Origin: Roseinatronobacter thiooxidans
Lineage (GTDB): Bacteria > Pseudomonadota > Alphaproteobacteria > Rhodobacterales > Rhodobacteraceae
Reading direction: 5' to 3'
Length of the DNA stretch: 64,000 bases
NCBI RefSeq assembly: GCF_001870675.1
Contig: NZ_MEHT01000018.1
Location: forward strand, 1 to 64,000
The stretch's first letter is position 1, and each line of letters opens with the position of its first letter. The notes under the pieces are model-generated. The model was not told the DNA's origin and did no database searches. It was given only the letters and a program-made list of their open reading frames with translations. The position numbers were made by a program, and so were the translations under genes. This document shows positions 8,868-19,036 of this stretch, piece after piece.

Positions 8868-10058
8868 TCAGGTGACAGGGCCACGTTCCAGCCTGTCGCC
8901 CAACAGGTCCAGCATGTGCAGGCACAGGTCCAACTGGGTTTCATCCAGATATTCATCGGGTTTATGGGCCTGCGCGATAGACCCCGGCCCGCAGATGACC
9001 GATGGAATGCCAATGGTCTGGAACAATCCCGCCTCGGTCCCGAATGGCACCAGCCCCGCGCCATTCGCGCCGGTCAGCGCCATGACCAGATCGCGCGCGG
9101 GGTTCTGGGGTTCGGGCAACAAGCCAACCACTTCGGCCACGATCTGGGTGTGAATATCGGCCTGCGGATGGATGGCGCGCATCTCGGGCAGCAATTCGTC
9201 CTGCACCAGCCTTTCCAGCGCGTCTTTCACGAAATCCGCGTCGGATGGCTGCACAGGGCGCATTTCCCATTCCAGCCGCGCCTTGCCGGGAATGACATTA
9301 TGCGCCACCCCCCCTGCCAGCAGCCCCATATTGATGGTCGTATGTGGCGGGTCAAACGGGCAACCCGCAGGGGCGCGGGCTTGCAGGGCTTTGCGCAACT
9401 CCAGCAGCTTCATCACGAAGCGCGACGCATATTCAACAGCATTCACCCCCAGATCGGGGGCAGAGCCATGCCCCTCCAGCCCGGTGAACCATGTTGTATA
9501 TTCAAAACAGCCCTTGTGCCCGTCGATCACCTGCATCTGTGACGGCTCGCCAATGATCGCGGCAGCGGGCCGGATGCCGCGCTTTTGCAACGACGCGGTC
9601 AGGGCTTGCGCACCAAAACACCCGACTTCCTCATCATAGGTAAAGGCGAAATGAACCGGCACGGCCAGATTGCGGCGGGCAAATTCGGGGGCCATCGTCA
9701 CACAGGCGGCGACAAAACCTTTCATGTCGCATGTGCCGCGCCCGTATAACCTGCCGTCGCGCTGGGTCATAACGAAAGGGTCGCTGCTCCAGGGTTGCTC
9801 GGCCACAGGCACCACATCTGTATGGCCAGACAGGATCACGCCGCCATCGCATTCCGGCCCGATTGTGGCAAACAGGTTCAGCTTCTCACCCGTCGCATCT
9901 GCTTGCGTCCAGACACGCGCGCCGCTGTCTTCCAGATATTCTGCCAGCGCTAGGGTAAGCGCGCGGTTGCTGTCGGAGGAGACTGTCGGAAAGGCAACCA
10001 GCTCTGCCAGCAGGTGCTTGCACCGCGCCAGACGGTCTGCATTGGGTGGGTTATGCAT
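8868..10058 (-). CDS. argE: Acetylornithine deacetylase
   Basis: M20 family zinc peptidase of arginine biosynthesis that hydrolyses N-acetyl-L-ornithine to ornithine and acetate in the cytoplasm. The 396-aa length is typical. Metal and catalytic motifs are present in order: SGHTDVVPV with the first His ligand, GRGTCDMKG with the bridging Asp, TYDEEVGCFGA with the catalytic Glu and next ligand, and GPGSIAQAHKPDEY with the C-terminal His. The dimerisation domain lies around residues 180-290. GAGAGG precedes the start codon. A related amidohydrolase such as succinyl-diaminopimelate desuccinylase is possible, but the GHTDVVPV and GPGSIAQAHKPDE stretches fit ArgE best. Confidence 0.88.
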   Translation of the reverse strand: MHNPPNADRLARCKHLLAELVAFPTVSSDSNRALTLALAEYLEDSGARVWTQADATGEKLNLFATIGPECDGGVILSGHTDVVPVAEQPWSSDPFVMTQRDGRLYGRGTCDMKGFVAACVTMAPEFARRNLAVPVHFAFTYDEEVGCFGAQALTASLQKRGIRPAAAIIGEPSQMQVIDGHKGCFEYTTWFTGLEGHGSAPDLGVNAVEYASRFVMKLLELRKALQARAPAGCPFDPPHTTINMGLLAGGVAHNVIPGKARLEWEMRPVQPSDADFVKDALERLVQDELLPEMRAIHPQADIHTQIVAEVVGLLPEPQNPARDLVMALTGANGAGLVPFGTEAGLFQTIGIPSVICGPGSIAQAHKPDEYLDETQLDLCLHMLDLLGDRLERGPVT

Positions 10059-10090
10059 CCGGAACCTCTCGTGTCGCCTATACCACTTGG

Positions 10091-10375
10091 CTATCTGGGT
10101 GGGGCATCGGCGTCAATCGGGCTGTGGGGGTGCGTTCCCAACTCTGCCAGCAACCACTCGGCGCGGGCAATCAGATCATCTGCCAGATGCAGCTTGCGGG
10201 CCAGCCGTTCCGCTTTGTCAGGCGTCTTTGCGCCCTCATCCACCAGCGCCGCACGCCGCGCGCGCAGCTTTGCAATCACCTTCTCAACATCGCGCGGCTT
10301 GATCTTGTGGGCCTTGCCCGCGCGCATCCGCGCCAGATAGTCTTCCAGCTTGGCTGATAACTTCTCATAGCCCAT
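10091..10375 (-). CDS. Small basic helical protein
   Basis: A 94-aa protein with a strongly Lys/Arg/Glu/Leu-rich helical composition (RDVEKVIAKLRARRAALVDE), probably a helical hairpin or coiled coil, and an acidic-Pro C-terminus. It has no signal peptide and no membrane segment. It lies between argE and the Na/Pi transporter on the same strand, 32 bases upstream of argE, and could be co-transcribed with it. I cannot name the family; codon usage is that of a normal chromosomal gene. Confidence 0.65.
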   Translation of the reverse strand: MGYEKLSAKLEDYLARMRAGKAHKIKPRDVEKVIAKLRARRAALVDEGAKTPDKAERLARKLHLADDLIARAEWLLAELGTHPHSPIDADAPPR

Positions 10376-10432
10376 CGCACGCTCCTGAACCGCCGGATTT
10401 CAAGCCATAGCACCACGAAAGATGTGACTGTT

Positions 10433-12250
10433 TCATGACACATCCTGCGCGGATTTCTGCGTCAGTTCATCGTCATCCAGTTCCAGCAAACGCTCGATCT
10501 CGGCCTCGGCCATGTCGGGGGGCCGGTAGATCAGTTGCGCCGCATCCAACAGGGCGCGCATCGCCTCAAAGGCATAGCCGGAATCGTTCAGGAAAGATGT
10601 CGCATCGGCTGCCGAAATCCGCCGCGTTTGCAATGCCCCTTCAACCTGCCGGACAGCGGCGCGCGCTTCATGGTCAAGGGCTGCGCGCTCTTCCTCGATC
10701 CATAACGAGCTGCGCGCCTCGGGTGCCATCCCCTCCAACCGCTCGATCTCGACCAGTATTTGCGCGATTTCACAGCGCAGATTGTCGTAAAGCTGCGTTA
10801 TCTCACCATGGGGAACCGTGGTAAACCGCTGGGTATTGCGGCGCATATGCTTGATGGCCTTGACCGCGCGCACCACAGCGCCCGCCGCATCGCGCAATTC
10901 CTGCAAGCGCGTTACCGTGGTGGCAGGCAGTTCCAGCGTTGCCTTTTGTGCACTGAATTCGACAATCGCGGCATGCAGGCTTTTGACCTTGTCTTCATAG
11001 CGCCGCTCGAAATCCAGCAGGATCGGGTCGTTCGACCGTGCAACAGTTACGCCAATATCCTTGGACTGGGTCAGGTCGTCCAGCCGCAGGTTCAGCCCTT
11101 CGCAGATCAGGCGCGCGGCGTTTTCATGCAGGTGGCGCAATTCATTGCCCAACGCGGCCAGAATAGGGGCGGGAAACGCGCCCAGATCGGCATTGATGTA
11201 GCGCGGCTTGCTGATATTGGGCGCAGGCGCTGCAATGCGGCGTTCCAGAAACCGCACCAGCCGCGCCATCAGCGGCACCATAATGGCAAGCCCCAGCAGG
11301 TTGAACAGCGTGTGAAACACCGCCAGCCGCAGCGCAAAGTCATCAGGCCGAATGCCCAGCAGGTCGCTGATAAGATCCACTGCATGGCGCAGGGGCACAA
11401 TCAGCACCAGCGCCGCAATCGCCGTGGCAAAGTTGAAGATCAGATGGCCCAGCGCCAGCCGCTTGCCCTGATAATTGGCCGAAGCCGCCCCGATAAGCGC
11501 CGTGACAGTGGTGCCGATATTTGCACCAATCGCCACGGCCAGCGCGTTTTCATAGCCAATCTGCCCCGAGGCCAGCGCCGTGATGACCAGCAGCATTGTG
11601 GCATGGCTGGATTGCATGACCACTGTGGCCGCCGCCCCCAGCAGCGTATACACCGCCAGCCCGACCAGCCCAGCCAGGGCCAGCTGGCTTAGGTCGAACC
11701 GTGCGCTGAATGCGTCGAACCCGTCCTTGATGAATGCGATCCCCAGAAAGATCAGCCCGATGCCCAGCACCACCTGCCCTGCCCCGCGTATGGCTGGCGC
11801 GCGCTGGAACATCAGCACCGCGCCAATCGCCAGCATCGGCATGGCATAGCGCGCAATATCGACCTTCAGCCCCACCCCTGCGATCAGCCACGCTCCTGTC
11901 GTCGTGCCCAGATTGGCCCCGAAGATAATGCCCATCCCCGCCTGTAGCGTGATCAGCCCCGCGCTAAGGAACGAGATTGAAATGACCGACACAAGCGAGC
12001 TGGATTGCGTGACTGCGGTTGCCAGCACGCCAAAGCCCATCGCACGCGGCAAAGTGCCCGTGGCACGCGCCAAGATGCGTTCCAGCACCGACCCGCCCAG
12101 CGCCTTGAACCCGTCTTCCAGCATGACCATGCCCAGAAGAAAGATCGCCACACCGGCGGCTATGTGCTGGAAATCGGCACTTAGCCAAAAGGCCAGCAGC
12201 AAGGTGGCAAGGATCAAACCCAACTGAAGCTGTGGCGCATATCGTGTCAT
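10433..12250 (-). CDS. Na/Pi cotransporter family protein
   Basis: Membrane protein of 605 aa. The N-terminal 340 residues hold two copies of the Na+/phosphate cotransporter domain, recognisable by the QSSS signatures (TQSSSLVSVISISFLS near residue 81, VMQSSHATMLLV near 212) and the GANLGTTTGAW / GANIGTTVTAL repeats. About nine hydrophobic segments are visible. The C-terminal 220 residues are soluble and helical with PhoU-like character. It probably takes up phosphate with sodium, or modulates phosphate flux. No pho box was identified upstream and no ribosome binding site is obvious at this ATG, so the start is tentative. Confidence 0.85.
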   Translation of the reverse strand: MTRYAPQLQLGLILATLLLAFWLSADFQHIAAGVAIFLLGMVMLEDGFKALGGSVLERILARATGTLPRAMGFGVLATAVTQSSSLVSVISISFLSAGLITLQAGMGIIFGANLGTTTGAWLIAGVGLKVDIARYAMPMLAIGAVLMFQRAPAIRGAGQVVLGIGLIFLGIAFIKDGFDAFSARFDLSQLALAGLVGLAVYTLLGAAATVVMQSSHATMLLVITALASGQIGYENALAVAIGANIGTTVTALIGAASANYQGKRLALGHLIFNFATAIAALVLIVPLRHAVDLISDLLGIRPDDFALRLAVFHTLFNLLGLAIMVPLMARLVRFLERRIAAPAPNISKPRYINADLGAFPAPILAALGNELRHLHENAARLICEGLNLRLDDLTQSKDIGVTVARSNDPILLDFERRYEDKVKSLHAAIVEFSAQKATLELPATTVTRLQELRDAAGAVVRAVKAIKHMRRNTQRFTTVPHGEITQLYDNLRCEIAQILVEIERLEGMAPEARSSLWIEEERAALDHEARAAVRQVEGALQTRRISAADATSFLNDSGYAFEAMRALLDAAQLIYRPPDMAEAEIERLLELDDDELTQKSAQDVS

Positions 12251-12354
12251 GGATCAGACTGTCCCGGCGCGGTCGGCATGTGTTTTGTCTGGCACTGCCT
12301 TGAACAAGATGTAGCCCGAGAGCGGGGCGCAAAGCTACTGCTTTTGCACCGCTG

Positions 12355-13020
12355 TTAGGAATCGATGGGGTCGATCAGCTCTTCCCCCTCGGCGCGGTTG
12401 GAATTCACCTTTGGTGACACGCGATGCATCTGCAACGCCCCCTCTGGTGCGGCGCGCATCAGCGTTGCGGCCCCCTGCCCCACCTCGCCCAGCCATAGCG
12501 CCCAATCGTCTTGCGGCACGATAACCGGCATCCGGTGATGGATCTGCGCCATCTGCGCATTGGCGGCGCAGGTGACAATCGCGCAGGTGACAAGCCGCTG
12601 GTCGCCCTGTTCCCACACCTGCCAGATACCGGCAAAGGCCAGAAATTCGCCTTGTGTGGGGCGAATATACCAAGGCAGCCGCGCGCCTGCCGCATCTTTG
12701 GTCCATTCATAAAACCCACAGGCCGGGATCAGGCAGCGCCGCTTGCGCGCGGCATCGGCAAAGGCGGGTTTGGCCGCAATCGTCTCGGCGCGCACATTGA
12801 TCAGCAAGGGGCCGTCATTCTCTCGTTTATACCAATGCGGCACAAAGCCCCAGCGCATTGGCCCCATATGCCGCGCGCCCTCGCGGCTGATGATGGTTGC
12901 CACCGGCTGCGTGGGGCAGATGTTGAAGCGCGGCACGGGCGGCAAATTGTTCGCGGGCTGCGCCTGAAAGGCGCGGGCCATCGCGTCATCGGGCAGGGTA
13001 ATGGCAAAGCGTCCGCACAT
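12355..13020 (-). CDS. SRAP (YedK/HMCES) abasic-site crosslinking protein
   Basis: The 221-aa SOS response-associated peptidase family protein begins MCGRF, so after Met removal Cys2 is the residue that crosslinks to abasic sites in single-stranded DNA. Other family hallmarks are NVRAETI near residue 76, the CGFYEW active-site Glu near residue 100, and IHHRMPVIV with the conserved His near 160. It shields abasic sites in replicating DNA. The gene stands alone between the Na/Pi transporter and the EamA exporter on the same strand. No LexA-type box was recognised upstream. Confidence 0.92.
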   Translation of the reverse strand: MCGRFAITLPDDAMARAFQAQPANNLPPVPRFNICPTQPVATIISREGARHMGPMRWGFVPHWYKRENDGPLLINVRAETIAAKPAFADAARKRRCLIPACGFYEWTKDAAGARLPWYIRPTQGEFLAFAGIWQVWEQGDQRLVTCAIVTCAANAQMAQIHHRMPVIVPQDDWALWLGEVGQGAATLMRAAPEGALQMHRVSPKVNSNRAEGEELIDPIDS

Positions 13021-13032
13021 TGGCGCATCATA

Positions 13033-13935
13033 TCAGGCAGGCGCGCGTGCTTGAAGCCCTTTGCGCCGCGCCAGCATCTGCCCTGCAATGATGATGCCCA
13101 GCGCCAGTATAAAGCGGCCCGGCAATTCCTCGGCCAGAACAACAACGCCAAGCAGCACAGACCAGACAGGAACATGGTAATTGACCTGCGACAGAAAACT
13201 TGGGCCTGCGCTGCGGATGATCCCCACCAACAGCAGCGTTGCAAACCCTGTGGGCAAAAGCCCCAGATAGAGCAGCGCCAGAAACGGGCGGGCCTCTGCC
13301 ATCGGGGGCAGGCCTTCGGTGATCAAGGCGGCAGGCAGCATGATTGCAGTTGCCACCCACAGGGCCAGCACGCCAAAGCCCACAGGGTGCACCTCGGGGC
13401 AGCGCCGCGTTATGATAGAGCCGATGGCATAGCTTAACGCGGCAGCAAGGCAGCCCAGCCGCGCCGCAGCCTCGAACTCTGAACCAGAGGCCGCGAAAAC
13501 CCCCGGCCCGATCAGCACGCCCACCCCCACAAGGCCCAGCAAAAAGCCCATCGCCTTTTGCCGCGTCAGCCCTTCACCCAAGACAAGGAAATGCGCAAAT
13601 CCGATGACGAATAGCGGGATGGACGCCATCGTAATGCCCGCAAAACCCGATGTGACATGTTGCTGCGACCAACTTAGCAGGAAGAAGGGCAGCGCATTGG
13701 ACAAAACACCCATTCCGGCGGCAAAGGCCAGAATTGCGGGCGAGGCTTGCAGCCGGACCCCCATGACCACAGCAATGACGGTCAGGGTGATGGCCCCGAT
13801 CACGATGCGCCCTGCCGCCACCCAGAGGGGCGAGAACCCCTCTAGCGCGATTGCGACACCCAGAAATGACGCGCCCCAGATCAGGCCCAGCGCGATCAGA
13901 CCGATCCAATTGCCTAGGGTGGGGCTGGTGGGCAT
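13033..13935 (-). CDS. EamA / DMT family exporter
   Basis: The 300-aa integral membrane protein has about ten hydrophobic segments arranged as two EamA repeats, with signatures such as GLIWGASFLGVAIAL near the N-terminus and LLPTGFATLLLVGII in the second half. Members export small metabolites such as amino acids; the substrate here is unknown. The start at 13935 is favoured over 13983 because AAAGGTG lies about 5 bases upstream and membrane segment one follows immediately. It precedes the SRAP gene by 12 bases and the two may be co-transcribed. Confidence 0.85.
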   Translation of the reverse strand: MPTSPTLGNWIGLIALGLIWGASFLGVAIALEGFSPLWVAAGRIVIGAITLTVIAVVMGVRLQASPAILAFAAGMGVLSNALPFFLLSWSQQHVTSGFAGITMASIPLFVIGFAHFLVLGEGLTRQKAMGFLLGLVGVGVLIGPGVFAASGSEFEAAARLGCLAAALSYAIGSIITRRCPEVHPVGFGVLALWVATAIMLPAALITEGLPPMAEARPFLALLYLGLLPTGFATLLLVGIIRSAGPSFLSQVNYHVPVWSVLLGVVVLAEELPGRFILALGIIIAGQMLARRKGLQARAPA

Positions 13936-14020
13936 GGTGACACCTTTCAAACTGCCGCAAAAGGCCGCAGATATGATAAACATGTGTAATAATTAGGCAT
14001 GCGGCACTTGTCCAGAGGGG

Positions 14021-14428
14021 CTATGCAACCCCGATCATCGTGCCCTGCAACACGGCAACCGTCTTGCGCGCATCGCCGGAAACCGCCACGACCTCGGCGC
14101 GGACCACACTTAAACGCCGGCCTGCGCGCACAACTTCGCCCACGGCATGCAAACTGTCCCCGATCGCGGGCGAAAGCAGGTTGATCTTCATCTCGACGGT
14201 CATCACCTCCTGCCCCTCGGGCAGCAGGCTGAGTGCGGCATACCCCGCCGCCGAGTCGCCTAGCGCGAAAGCCACGCCCGCATGCGCCGCCCCGTGCTGT
14301 TGCTGAAACGCCTTGAGTATCGGCGCATGAATCACAGCGCGCCCCGCCGCCCCTTCGACCAGCTGTGCATGCAGGCTGGTCATCATCGACTGGCGGGCGA
14401 AGCTGTCGGCAAGGCGCGGGTCTATCAT
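14021..14428 (-). CDS. PaaI-type hotdog thioesterase
   Basis: The 135-aa protein has the hotdog fold pattern of PaaI/YbgC-like acyl-CoA thioesterases. A long helix HGAAHAGVAFALGDSAAGYAALSLL (residues about 47-71) supplies the HG and the acidic catalytic positions, and strands ending VTVEMKINLLSPA and VVRAEVVAV follow. It would hydrolyse small or aromatic acyl-CoA esters in the cytoplasm; the substrate is not evident. It is divergent from deoA, with 74 bases between start codons. Confidence 0.85.
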   Translation of the reverse strand: MIDPRLADSFARQSMMTSLHAQLVEGAAGRAVIHAPILKAFQQQHGAAHAGVAFALGDSAAGYAALSLLPEGQEVMTVEMKINLLSPAIGDSLHAVGEVVRAGRRLSVVRAEVVAVSGDARKTVAVLQGTMIGVA

Positions 14429-14502
14429 GGCATCTCCGATCTGGAAATAATCTTGCGTTTTCAGTCGGAAAAAGCAAGGCTTACAGCCATACGCCGCGAC
14501 GA

Positions 14503-15831
14503 ATGAAAGCCGCTATGCTGTATCAGGAACTTATCAGGCGCAAGCGCGACGGCCAGCCCCTGACGCGCGCAGAGATTGAGGCGCTGGTCCAGGGCATGAC
14601 CAGCGGCGATTTGGGCGATGCGCAACTGGGCGCGCTGGCAATGGCGGTGGTGCTGAATGGCATGGACCTGGCCGAACGTGTGGCCCTGACCGAAGCGATG
14701 CGCGATTCCGGCGATGTGCTGCACTGGGACAACGGGCCGGTTCTGGACAAACACGCGACCGGCGGGATTGGCGACACAGTCTCGCTGATGCTGGCGCCTG
14801 CACTGGCGGCCTGCGGGGCTGTGGTGCCCATGATCTCGGGGCGCGGGCTGGGGCATACGGGTGGCACGCTCGACAAGCTGGAGGCGATACCGGGCTATAC
14901 GACGGCCCCCGACCTGACGCTGCTGCGCAAGGTGGTGGGCGATGTGGGCTGCGCGATTATCGGACAAACATGCCAGCTTGCCCCTGCTGACAAGCGGTTC
15001 TACGCGGTGCGCGATGTCACAGCGACTGTGGAATCGCTGGACCTGATCACCGCCTCGATCCTGTCGAAGAAGCTGGCGGCGGGGCTGGATGCGCTGGTGC
15101 TGGATGTCAAATGCGGCAATGGCGCGTTCATGGCCGATCTGGCGCAGGCCAAGGCGCTGGCGCAGGCGCTGGTCGCGGTGGCCAATGGCGCGGGGTGCCG
15201 CACCTCTGCGGTGATCACCGACATGAACGCGCCCCTTGCACCGGCAGCGGGCAATGCGCTGGAAGTCCGCGTTGCGCTGGATTTCCTGACCGGGCGCGAC
15301 ATGCCTGCGCGTCTGTGGGAGGTGACCTGCACCTTGGGCGCGGAAGGGCTGGCTCTTGCGGGGCTTGCCACGGATGCCCGCCAAGGGCGCGCGATGGTGG
15401 AAGATGCCTTTCACTCTGGCCGCGCGGCAGAGCGCTTCGGGCAGATGGTGGCCGCCCTTGGCGGGCCGCATGATCTGCTGGACGCGCCCCACAAGCATTT
15501 GCCGCAAGCGCCGGTCACTGCCGATTGCGTGGCGCTAGAGGATGGCGTGATCTGCGGGTATGACACCCGCGCCATCGGGCTGGCCGTGATCGAGTTGGGC
15601 GGCGGGCGGCGGCAGCCCACTGACAGGATTGACCCGCGCGTGGGCTTCGCAGAGATTCTGCCCCAAGGCACGAAAGTTGCGCGCGGCACTGTGATCGCGC
15701 GGGTTCATGCGGCGGATACGCAGGCCGCGCAACGCGGGGCCAAGGCGTTCACGGCCGCGTGCCAGATCGGGGCCGCGCCACCCGCGCGCCCCCTGATCCT
15801 GTGCCGTATAACAGGGGCCGGTGACGGCTAA
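14503..15831 (+). CDS. deoA: Thymidine phosphorylase
   Basis: Cytoplasmic pyrimidine nucleoside phosphorylase converting thymidine and phosphate to thymine and 2-deoxyribose-1-phosphate. The family signature [16 protein letters not shown] is at about residues 113-128, preceded by the KHATGGIGD phosphate-binding loop and followed by [15 protein letters not shown] with the conserved lysines. The 442-aa length matches the family. The start is taken at 14503 (MKAAMLYQ); ATG at 14515 is also possible, and the frame upstream of 14503 overlaps the divergent thioesterase gene. It is followed by a palindromic repeat and uvrB. Confidence 0.92.
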   Translation: MKAAMLYQELIRRKRDGQPLTRAEIEALVQGMTSGDLGDAQLGALAMAVVLNGMDLAERVALTEAMRDSGDVLHWDNGPVLDKHATGGIGDTVSLMLAPALAACGAVVPMISGRGLGHTGGTLDKLEAIPGYTTAPDLTLLRKVVGDVGCAIIGQTCQLAPADKRFYAVRDVTATVESLDLITASILSKKLAAGLDALVLDVKCGNGAFMADLAQAKALAQALVAVANGAGCRTSAVITDMNAPLAPAAGNALEVRVALDFLTGRDMPARLWEVTCTLGAEGLALAGLATDARQGRAMVEDAFHSGRAAERFGQMVAALGGPHDLLDAPHKHLPQAPVTADCVALEDGVICGYDTRAIGLAVIELGGGRRQPTDRIDPRVGFAEILPQGTKVARGTVIARVHAADTQAAQRGAKAFTAACQIGAAPPARPLILCRITGAGDG

Positions 15832-15864
15832 GCCGCCACGCAACCCGCAGCGCCAAGCCCGGAG

Positions 15865-15885
15865 ACCCCGGATCAAGTCCGGGGT
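15865..15885. repeat. Intergenic palindrome (ACCCCGGA-TCAAG-TCCGGGGT)
   Basis: A perfect 8-bp inverted repeat around a 5-base loop, 34 bases after the deoA stop. Very similar CCCCGGA...TCCGGGG palindromes are widespread between genes of alphaproteobacteria. It can form a transcript-end hairpin, but no T-run follows. Confidence 0.7.
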
Positions 15886-15991
15886 TCACGTTGCACGCCC
15901 CCTCGCGGTGACACTCCCCCTCATGCCGGTTTACGCCTTGAACCCCCGCCATGAAAGGCCAAGTATGCGCAATGTCCTGATTGGTGAGTCC

Positions 15992-18169
15992 ATGCCCCAT
16001 AACAACCTGAGCCAGCCCGCCCCGCGCCCCGATGTCCTGACCCGCCCCAAGCTGGAAGGCGGCAAGCGGTTTCGCATGGCCAGCCCCTTTTTGCCCGCAG
16101 GCGACCAGCCCAAGGCCATTGCAGAACTGGTCGAAGGGGTGCGGACGGGCGAGCAGAATCAGGTGCTGCTTGGGGCCACCGGCACCGGCAAGACCTACAC
16201 CATGGCCAAGATCATCGAGGAAACGCAGCGCCCTGCCATAATCCTTGCGCCCAACAAGACGCTGGCCGCGCAGCTATATGGCGAGTTCAAGGGTTTCTTC
16301 CCCGATAACGCGGTCGAATATTTCGTCAGCTATTATGACTATTACCAGCCCGAAGCCTATGTCGCGCGGTCCGACACCTATATCGAGAAGGAAAGCCAGA
16401 TCAACGAACAGATCGACCGGATGCGCCACTCGGCCACGCGCGCGCTTCTGGAACGCGATGATGTGATTATTGTCGCTTCGGTGTCGTGCATCTATGGTAT
16501 CGGCTCGGTCGAGACTTATTCGGCCATGACGCAGGATTTCAAGGCTGGCGAGAGCTATAACCAGCGGCAGGTTCTGGCCGATCTGGTGGCGCAGCAATAC
16601 CGCCGCAATGACGCCGCGTTCCAGCGCGGATCGTTCCGCGTGCGCGGCGATGTGATCGAGTTATGGCCCGCCCACCTTGACGACCGCGCATGGCGATTGT
16701 CATTCTTTGGCGAGGAGCTGGAAGCGATTACCGAATTTGACCCGCTGACAGGGGCGAAAACGGACACGTTCGCGCAGATCAGGCTATACGCCAACAGCCA
16801 CTATGTGACCCCGCGCCCGACCATGCAGCAGGCCATCAAGGGCATCAAATGGGAATTGCAGACACGGCTGGACCAATTGATCGCCGAAAATAAACTGCTG
16901 GAGGCGCAGCGGCTGGAACAGCGCACCAAATTCGATCTGGAAATGCTGGAAGCCACCGGCGTGTGCAACGGGATCGAGAATTATTCGCGCTATCTGACAG
17001 GGCGCGCACCCGGAGAGCCGCCGCCCACTTTGTTTGAATTCATCCCCGACAATGCGATTGTCTTTGCCGATGAAAGCCATGTCAGCGTGCCGCAAATCGG
17101 CGGTATGTACAAGGGCGACTACCGGCGCAAATTCACGCTGGCCGAACACGGATTCCGCCTGCCAAGCTGCATGGACAACCGCCCCCTGAAATTCGAGGAA
17201 TGGGACGCGATGCGCCCGCAATCGGTGTTTGTGTCCGCCACCCCTTCAGCGTGGGAGTTGGAACAGTCTGGCGGGGTCTTTACCGAACAGGTGATCCGCC
17301 CCACCGGCCTTGTGGACCCGGAAGTTGAAATTCGCCCTGTTCAGATGCAGGTCGATGATCTGCTGGATGAAATCCGCAAAGTTGCCGCGCGCGATCTGCG
17401 CGTGTTGTGTACCGTATTGACCAAGCGCATGGCCGAAGATCTGACAGAATACCTGCATGAGCAGGGCATTCGTGTGCGCTACATGCATAGCGATATCGAC
17501 ACGATCGAGCGGATCGAGATTTTGCGCGACCTGCGGCTGGGCGCATTCGATGTGCTGATCGGCATTAACCTGCTGCGCGAGGGGCTGGATATTCCCGAAT
17601 GCGGGCTGGTGGCGATTCTGGATGCCGATAAGGAAGGGTTCTTGCGGTCTGAAACCTCGCTGATCCAGACTATCGGGCGGGCCGCGCGCAATGCCGATGG
17701 CCGCGTGATCATGTATGCCGACCGCATTACCGGCAGCATGGAACGCGCGCTGGGTGAGACGAACCGCCGCCGTGAAAAGCAGGTGGCCTATAATATTGAA
17801 CACGGGATCACGCCGCAGACAGTGCGCAAGAATGTGGAAGATGTGCTGTCCGGCCTGTGGCAGGGCGATACAGATATGGCCCGCGTGACCGCGCAGGTTG
17901 ACAAAGTGAAGCCCGGCGCGAACCTGCAAGCGCATCTGGAAGGGCTGCGCACCGATATGCGCAAGGCTGCCGAGAACCTTGAATTTGAAGAAGCCGCGCG
18001 CCTGCGCGATGAGGTCAAGCGCTTGGAAGCGGTGGAACTGGCCATCGCAGACGACCCCCTTGCGCGGCAATCCGCCGTGGATGAGGCCGTGGATCATGCC
18101 GTCAAGCCACGCTCGACCGCCGGACGACCGGGCCAGCGCGGCGGGGTCAAGCGACGCGGGCGCAAATAA
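15992..18169 (+). CDS. uvrB: UvrABC excinuclease subunit B
   Basis: Damage-loading helicase-like subunit of nucleotide excision repair; it receives DNA from UvrA and recruits UvrC. The protein is 725 aa from ATG 15992, which has GGTGAG upstream; an ATG at 15965 and a longer frame from 15821 are possible but read as leader. Walker A GATGTGKT gives Lys67. The beta-hairpin region [14 protein letters not shown] follows, then FADESHVS (DESH box) and the helicase motifs QTIGRAARN. The C-terminal UVR motif [18 protein letters not shown] contacts UvrC. The last about 45 residues are basic and Gly-rich. Confidence 0.97.
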   Translation: MPHNNLSQPAPRPDVLTRPKLEGGKRFRMASPFLPAGDQPKAIAELVEGVRTGEQNQVLLGATGTGKTYTMAKIIEETQRPAIILAPNKTLAAQLYGEFKGFFPDNAVEYFVSYYDYYQPEAYVARSDTYIEKESQINEQIDRMRHSATRALLERDDVIIVASVSCIYGIGSVETYSAMTQDFKAGESYNQRQVLADLVAQQYRRNDAAFQRGSFRVRGDVIELWPAHLDDRAWRLSFFGEELEAITEFDPLTGAKTDTFAQIRLYANSHYVTPRPTMQQAIKGIKWELQTRLDQLIAENKLLEAQRLEQRTKFDLEMLEATGVCNGIENYSRYLTGRAPGEPPPTLFEFIPDNAIVFADESHVSVPQIGGMYKGDYRRKFTLAEHGFRLPSCMDNRPLKFEEWDAMRPQSVFVSATPSAWELEQSGGVFTEQVIRPTGLVDPEVEIRPVQMQVDDLLDEIRKVAARDLRVLCTVLTKRMAEDLTEYLHEQGIRVRYMHSDIDTIERIEILRDLRLGAFDVLIGINLLREGLDIPECGLVAILDADKEGFLRSETSLIQTIGRAARNADGRVIMYADRITGSMERALGETNRRREKQVAYNIEHGITPQTVRKNVEDVLSGLWQGDTDMARVTAQVDKVKPGANLQAHLEGLRTDMRKAAENLEFEEAARLRDEVKRLEAVELAIADDPLARQSAVDEAVDHAVKPRSTAGRPGQRGGVKRRGRK

Positions 18170-19036
18170 CGCCGCGCGCATGACGCCTGTCTGAAACAGA
18201 GCTATTCGAGAAAGGCATGCGGCATAGGCCCGGACCATGCACCACAGGTGTTGCATGATTGCACCGCAATCATGGATCGGCGCGCGCTGGTTCCCCACCC
18301 GCCCTGACAGCGTATTGAGGGGGTGAAATGTCAGCTGGGTTCCAGACATGCCGCCCCCTATTGGTACCTGATAACATGTAGCATTCTGCGCAGCTTTCAT
18401 TTGGGACAATCACATTTGCCCCCGCAGCCTGCTTTCACTACAGATGACAGGGATTTCTTAAAATTCCCTGAACACTGCGTCGAAATCACGCCACTGCGCC
18501 ACGCTTCACGCCCTTTACACGCAAGCTTGGTGCTGTTTATACAATCTCACATTGAGATCGACGTCAGACTGCGGTATTGACGCAAAGGTATTTATACAAT
18601 TTGCGGCGTTTTTGTCCTTTGTGGAAAAAAATATATATAACAATGAATTACATTTCTGTCACCTTTGGGACAAGTGCGACCGCATCCGTGATTCTGGGGA
18701 ATTTTGCAGCATTTGCGCCCGCCGCATTGGCGTGTCGCAACGAATACCCACCGCAACTGAATAAAATTCACAAAGGCCATGGTATTTCGTCCGTTTATCG
18801 GGCGTTTCATGGCGAGAATGTCCAACCTGCTTCTGGCGTAACCAGTCTTGGTGGAGATTCTGCCTGCCTTCCCAGCGGCAGCCTGCCCGCATGTGGGGCC
18901 TGTTGCGCGTCAGGCATTGTAGCTGCTATGCTGAACCCCTTTACACCAAGCCGACCATGCCGACAGGCCATACCCCCGCAGTAATCCGGAGAGAATGATA
19001 ATGAACCAAAGCTTCTGGAAAGCGGAGAGGGTAACG
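18170..19036. other. Long intergenic region upstream of the polysaccharide export genes
   Basis: 867 bp with no gene I can support. GC drops clearly between about 18400 and 18780. The decamer TTTATACAAT occurs twice at 18536-18545 and 18591-18600, 55 bp apart, and an A/T tract lies at 18625-18640, so promoter and operator functions are likely here. A frame at 18643-18984 (113 aa) begins with a signal-peptide-like stretch, but it has no ribosome binding site and codon choice unlike the neighbours; I do not call it. Confidence 0.5.
18536..18600. repeat. Two direct copies of TTTATACAAT
   Basis: Identical decamers at 18536-18545 and 18591-18600, spaced 55 bp start to start, close to five helical turns. 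They lie in the AT-rich part of the region before the wza-like gene and might bind a regulator. Promoter -10-like matching could also explain them. Confidence 0.4.

Noticed and set aside
15821-15991. N-terminal extension of uvrB
   Set aside because: It overlaps the end of deoA and an intergenic palindrome, and UvrB proteins start near the MPHNN position.
18643-18984. 113-codon frame with signal-peptide-like start before the wza-like gene
   Set aside because: No ribosome site, codon choice unlike neighbours, and the rest of the protein has no recognisable pattern. Kept only as a note.
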